A stretch of DNA of 64,000 bases, from positions 1,922,001 to 1,986,000 of the forward strand of contig NC_052125.1 in assembly GCF_012273895.1 (NCBI RefSeq). The letters run 5' to 3'. The notes under the pieces are model-generated. The model worked only from the letters and a program-made list of their open reading frames with translations. It had not been told where the DNA came from and made no database searches. The number at the start of each line of letters is the position of its first letter. The stretch's first letter is position 1. Below, piece after piece: positions 61,166 through 64,000 of the stretch. The position numbers were made by a program, and so were the translations under genes. The DNA is from Zerene cesonia. Lineage: Eukaryota; Arthropoda; Insecta; Lepidoptera; Pieridae.

Positions 61166-62555
61166 AATAGTAACCTCCTAAACTATAAAACTTGTATATT
61201 CGCAACTCAACATCCACATCTGGTATTATATTGGTAGGTAGACTGAAGTTCTAATTAATTATTATAATACTAATTGTAGTCACAAACATTTCGATTTCAT
61301 TTGAATATCAAATTGTAACAAGTTTAACCACCTCTTTGGTAGAATGGTTCATGGTCAACGAGTTTATTTAACAAATAAGTTCTAGGTTAAAACGCTAATA
61401 GAGACGAAAAATTATCTGTCATATAAGACCCCGATAGGCAATCCGTCCAAAGTCCCTGAAAAAAATTCGGGACTAATAACTCACACTTTAAATTAATAAA
61501 AATACAGTACTAAAAACTCACACTATAAATTAAAAAAAATTCGGTACTAAAAACTCACACAACGAATAAACAAAAAATACTATTCTTATACGGGTCACAC
61601 ATTCGCATAAATACACTAACCCCCATGCCCCAAGTACGGGTAATATTCAAGCGTTTTCCCATACATTTACGCAAGTTACCAGTCAACAGTACACGTGTAC
61701 AAGCAAACGAAATCCATACAGGCACATGTCTCAGTCGTCAGTCGACACACGCGTCTAACAAACACACAGACAAACGAATTATGAATAATCTATTCACACA
61801 CTAAAACTACAAAAAACAACACACGCTCGCGGAATGACAAAAATCTTGAAATCCTTGAGACAGACGAGTAAAAGGAGCTACTCGTTTGATGGAATATCAT
61901 TTCGTATGGATTATATGTGATCCGAGATCAGCTTACACTGGTCGATATTAAAATTATGTAAATTGTAACATTTAACGGCAGAGGATATTTTTTAATGTTG
62001 TGTGAGGCAAGCGTTTAGATTACGAAATATTGAGGCCACGGATCCTGTTGTCAGCGCAATTTATTTAAATGTATTATTAATAGGCATATATCTTGTATAT
62101 TTTAGCTTTTATGTGTAAATAGATGTATTACATGGCCCCGAGGACATGGCCTATAACACTCAGATATCTTATGGTTCCTGGGATTATAATTTCTTTACAA
62201 CTATGTATTAAATAATGTAATATATAGTATTTATATTATTATTAGTTATTAATATTAAATAATAAATAAAAACTCACAAACTGTTCCTCATTATAATGTT
62301 TGTATAGAAAAATAAGAATTAAGGTTTAAGGGTCATTATGTAATGATTAAAATTATCTCCCCAACGTTAGGTACAACCTACAACGTATGTACATTGTACA
62401 TACGTATGTAAATATGGTTTTTATATAAATATCATAATTGTTCACGTAAATAAATAATTTAAGGCTATAAAGGTTAACAATTTATCATAATACAATGTAA
62501 GATAATTTTTGCATACTTAGTTGCTAAGTCCGCTTTGATAAACATAATATATAAC
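61166..62555. other. AT-rich non-coding DNA
   Basis: No gene or repeat copy that I can support. ACTAAAAACTCACAC-type units repeat loosely at 61480-61560. Confidence 0.4.
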
Positions 62556-62700
62556 ACACTAGCTGCGGACGAGCCCGCGGGTAAAAGCGAGTATTCGTAT
62601 GTTATTTAGGTAAGCTAAACTATATCATTAAAGTCCGTTCAGTGGCTTAAGAAGTTCAAACATACATCCATTCTCACAACTATTACGACTTAGTAAGAAT
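62556..62700 (-). mobile_element. Helitron-like fragment
   Basis: ACACTAGCTGCGGACGAGCC with CCGCGGGTAAAAGCGAG at the left and AGTCCGTTCAGTGGCTTAAG inside; family unclear. Confidence 0.45.
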
Positions 62701-62866
62701 AAATAATTTAAACATTATTTTATGGGGATTTTTAAATCACTACCTCAAATCTAGTTACCTAGAATTAGAAGAAGCTAGAATTTTTCACTTCATAATATAT
62801 CTGCAAACCAAATATCATAAAACCTTCAAATATTTCTTAAGTATGATCAAACTAAGCATTATAAAA

Positions 62867-63056
62867 ACTAGCTACGCCCCGCGTAAGTCTGTATCCCGCA
62901 CGAATATCGGGATAAAAAGTTGCCTATGTGTTATTCCTGTTGTCCAGCTATGTAGGTACCAAATTTCATTGCAATCGGTTTAGTAGATTTTGCGTGAAAG
63001 AGCAACAGACACACACACATTCCTACAAACTTTCGCATTTATAATATTAATAGGAT
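62867..63056 (-). mobile_element. Helitron family A with deleted hairpin
   Basis: ACTAGCTACGCCCCGCGTAA (hairpin collapsed) to TATAATATTAATAGGAT. Confidence 0.8.
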
Positions 63057-63566
63057 TTATTAAAAACATTCAGTCGTTGTCGAGTTTATAACGCGTATAA
63101 TATAATAAAAAATAAACGAGACATTTATTTGCAAGATAAACTATTCGGAAATCAGTGAACAAACCAAAAAAAAAACATTAGTTTAAAACCCATTTCCTAA
63201 ACTAAAAAAAAAAACATTAACCTCTTTACGAGAACACAACATCTAAATTGGAAAAGCATATTTAAATAATGACAAATCACATCCGACATCCGTGTGTGAA
63301 TCAGCCCACTACATCTATTCTTCTATCCTAATAATTTAAAAGCGTATGTTTGTTTGAACGCGATAATCCCCAGAACTACTCGACTAACTTCAGAGCTTAT
63401 TTCACCTTTGGCCATGTACGTGATCCCTGAGAGTCTAGTGATACAAAAATCTCCCAGAAATTTAGAAACAAAGCTGTTTAATATAGGGACGCATCGCTAG
63501 TAATATTGATTAAAAAAAAACCTTACAGAGATAAAAACTTTTTAAAGGGATGTCAAGAAATATTAT
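63057..63566. other. non-coding DNA
   Basis: GTATGTTTGTTTGAACGCGA near 63343 with ACGCATCGCTAGTAATATT near 63490 looks like another degraded Helitron-like element. Nothing else seen. Confidence 0.4.
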
Positions 63567-63700
63567 CTATACTAATATTATAAAGATGAAGAGTGTGTTT
63601 GTTTGAACGCACAATTCTTTCAGTGTTAGATAGCCCATTTATTGAGGAAGGCGATAGGCTATATATGTACCACGGGCGAAACCGAGGCGGACCGATAGTA
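63567..63700 (+). mobile_element. Helitron family D, internally deleted
   Basis: ACTAATATTATAAAGATGAA, GTTTGTTTGAACGCACAATT (the AACTACTGGTCCG block is missing), ending AACCGAGGCGGACCGATAGT. Confidence 0.72.
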
Positions 63701-64000
63701 TAAAATATTTGGCCCGAAATTATCTGTGCATATTTTTATGGCGTGAAGGAGACCGTCTTTTCTACATCATGAAACGCAATTTGGTGAGCATTTATCCGTT
63801 TTGATGGGTTTTATTAGAAAATTTTTTTAGTAATAATTAAAACTAATTGTCAATATAAGCGAACTTTTTGGTAGGCATGTAAATAAAAGTCAGACTCCTT
63901 AGCGGCATGCCCCAAATGCGCCCGAACAGTCATTTATTGTAATTGAAGTAGTATAAACCATCTTATCTTTTGAGTTGGATCAAACTACACGTGGTGCAAA

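Overview
The window is nuclear DNA of a moth or butterfly (Lepidoptera). It is AT-rich and sparse in genes. It is saturated with interspersed repeats of lepidopteran type: short non-autonomous Helitrons ending in CTAG|T, three kinds of tRNA-related short elements, and fragments of non-LTR retrotransposons. It holds four assembly gaps of exactly 1000 N (placeholder size) and one of 112 N. There are no bacterial features and no CRISPR array.

Left part (1-25.5 kb). The only convincing coding segment is one minus-strand first exon (10114-10474). It carries an eh1-like repressor motif and looks like the amino-terminal exon of a homeobox-type transcription factor, with the rest of the gene not visible. 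The surroundings alternate between repeat clusters and repeat-poor islands (around 2.2, 6.1, 15.3-16.3, 17.7, 19.1 and 22.1-22.8 kb) that share TGACAG and GCGCG-type motifs and are candidate regulatory DNA.

Middle part (25.5-36.1 kb). An 11-exon plus-strand gene encodes the orthologue of UBXN4 (UBXD2/erasin), an ER-membrane UBX protein that recruits the p97/VCP ATPase in ER-associated degradation. All exons are visible except the end of exon 9, which falls in the 112-N gap inside the UBX domain. Its 3' exons are extremely GC-rich, and two of its splice-donor regions have been locally duplicated.

Right part (44.3-53.7 kb). A four-exon plus-strand gene encodes a small secreted or membrane protein: signal peptide, Osiris/DUF1676-like hydrophobic block, His-rich segment. 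A non-LTR retrotransposon sits in its first intron in the sense direction and is cut by a 1000-N gap. From 54 to 64 kb only repeats and unassigned AT-rich DNA are seen, plus one short open frame of doubtful status.

The genes show no operon-like relation. No clearly new biological system was found. The most unusual structures are an inverted pair of tRNA-like elements with terminal inverted repeats (48.6-49.2 kb), duplicated splice-donor segments in UBXN4, an inverted Helitron-end dimer next to a perfect 36-bp palindrome (49.9-50.15 kb), and several nested insertions with readable target-site duplications.
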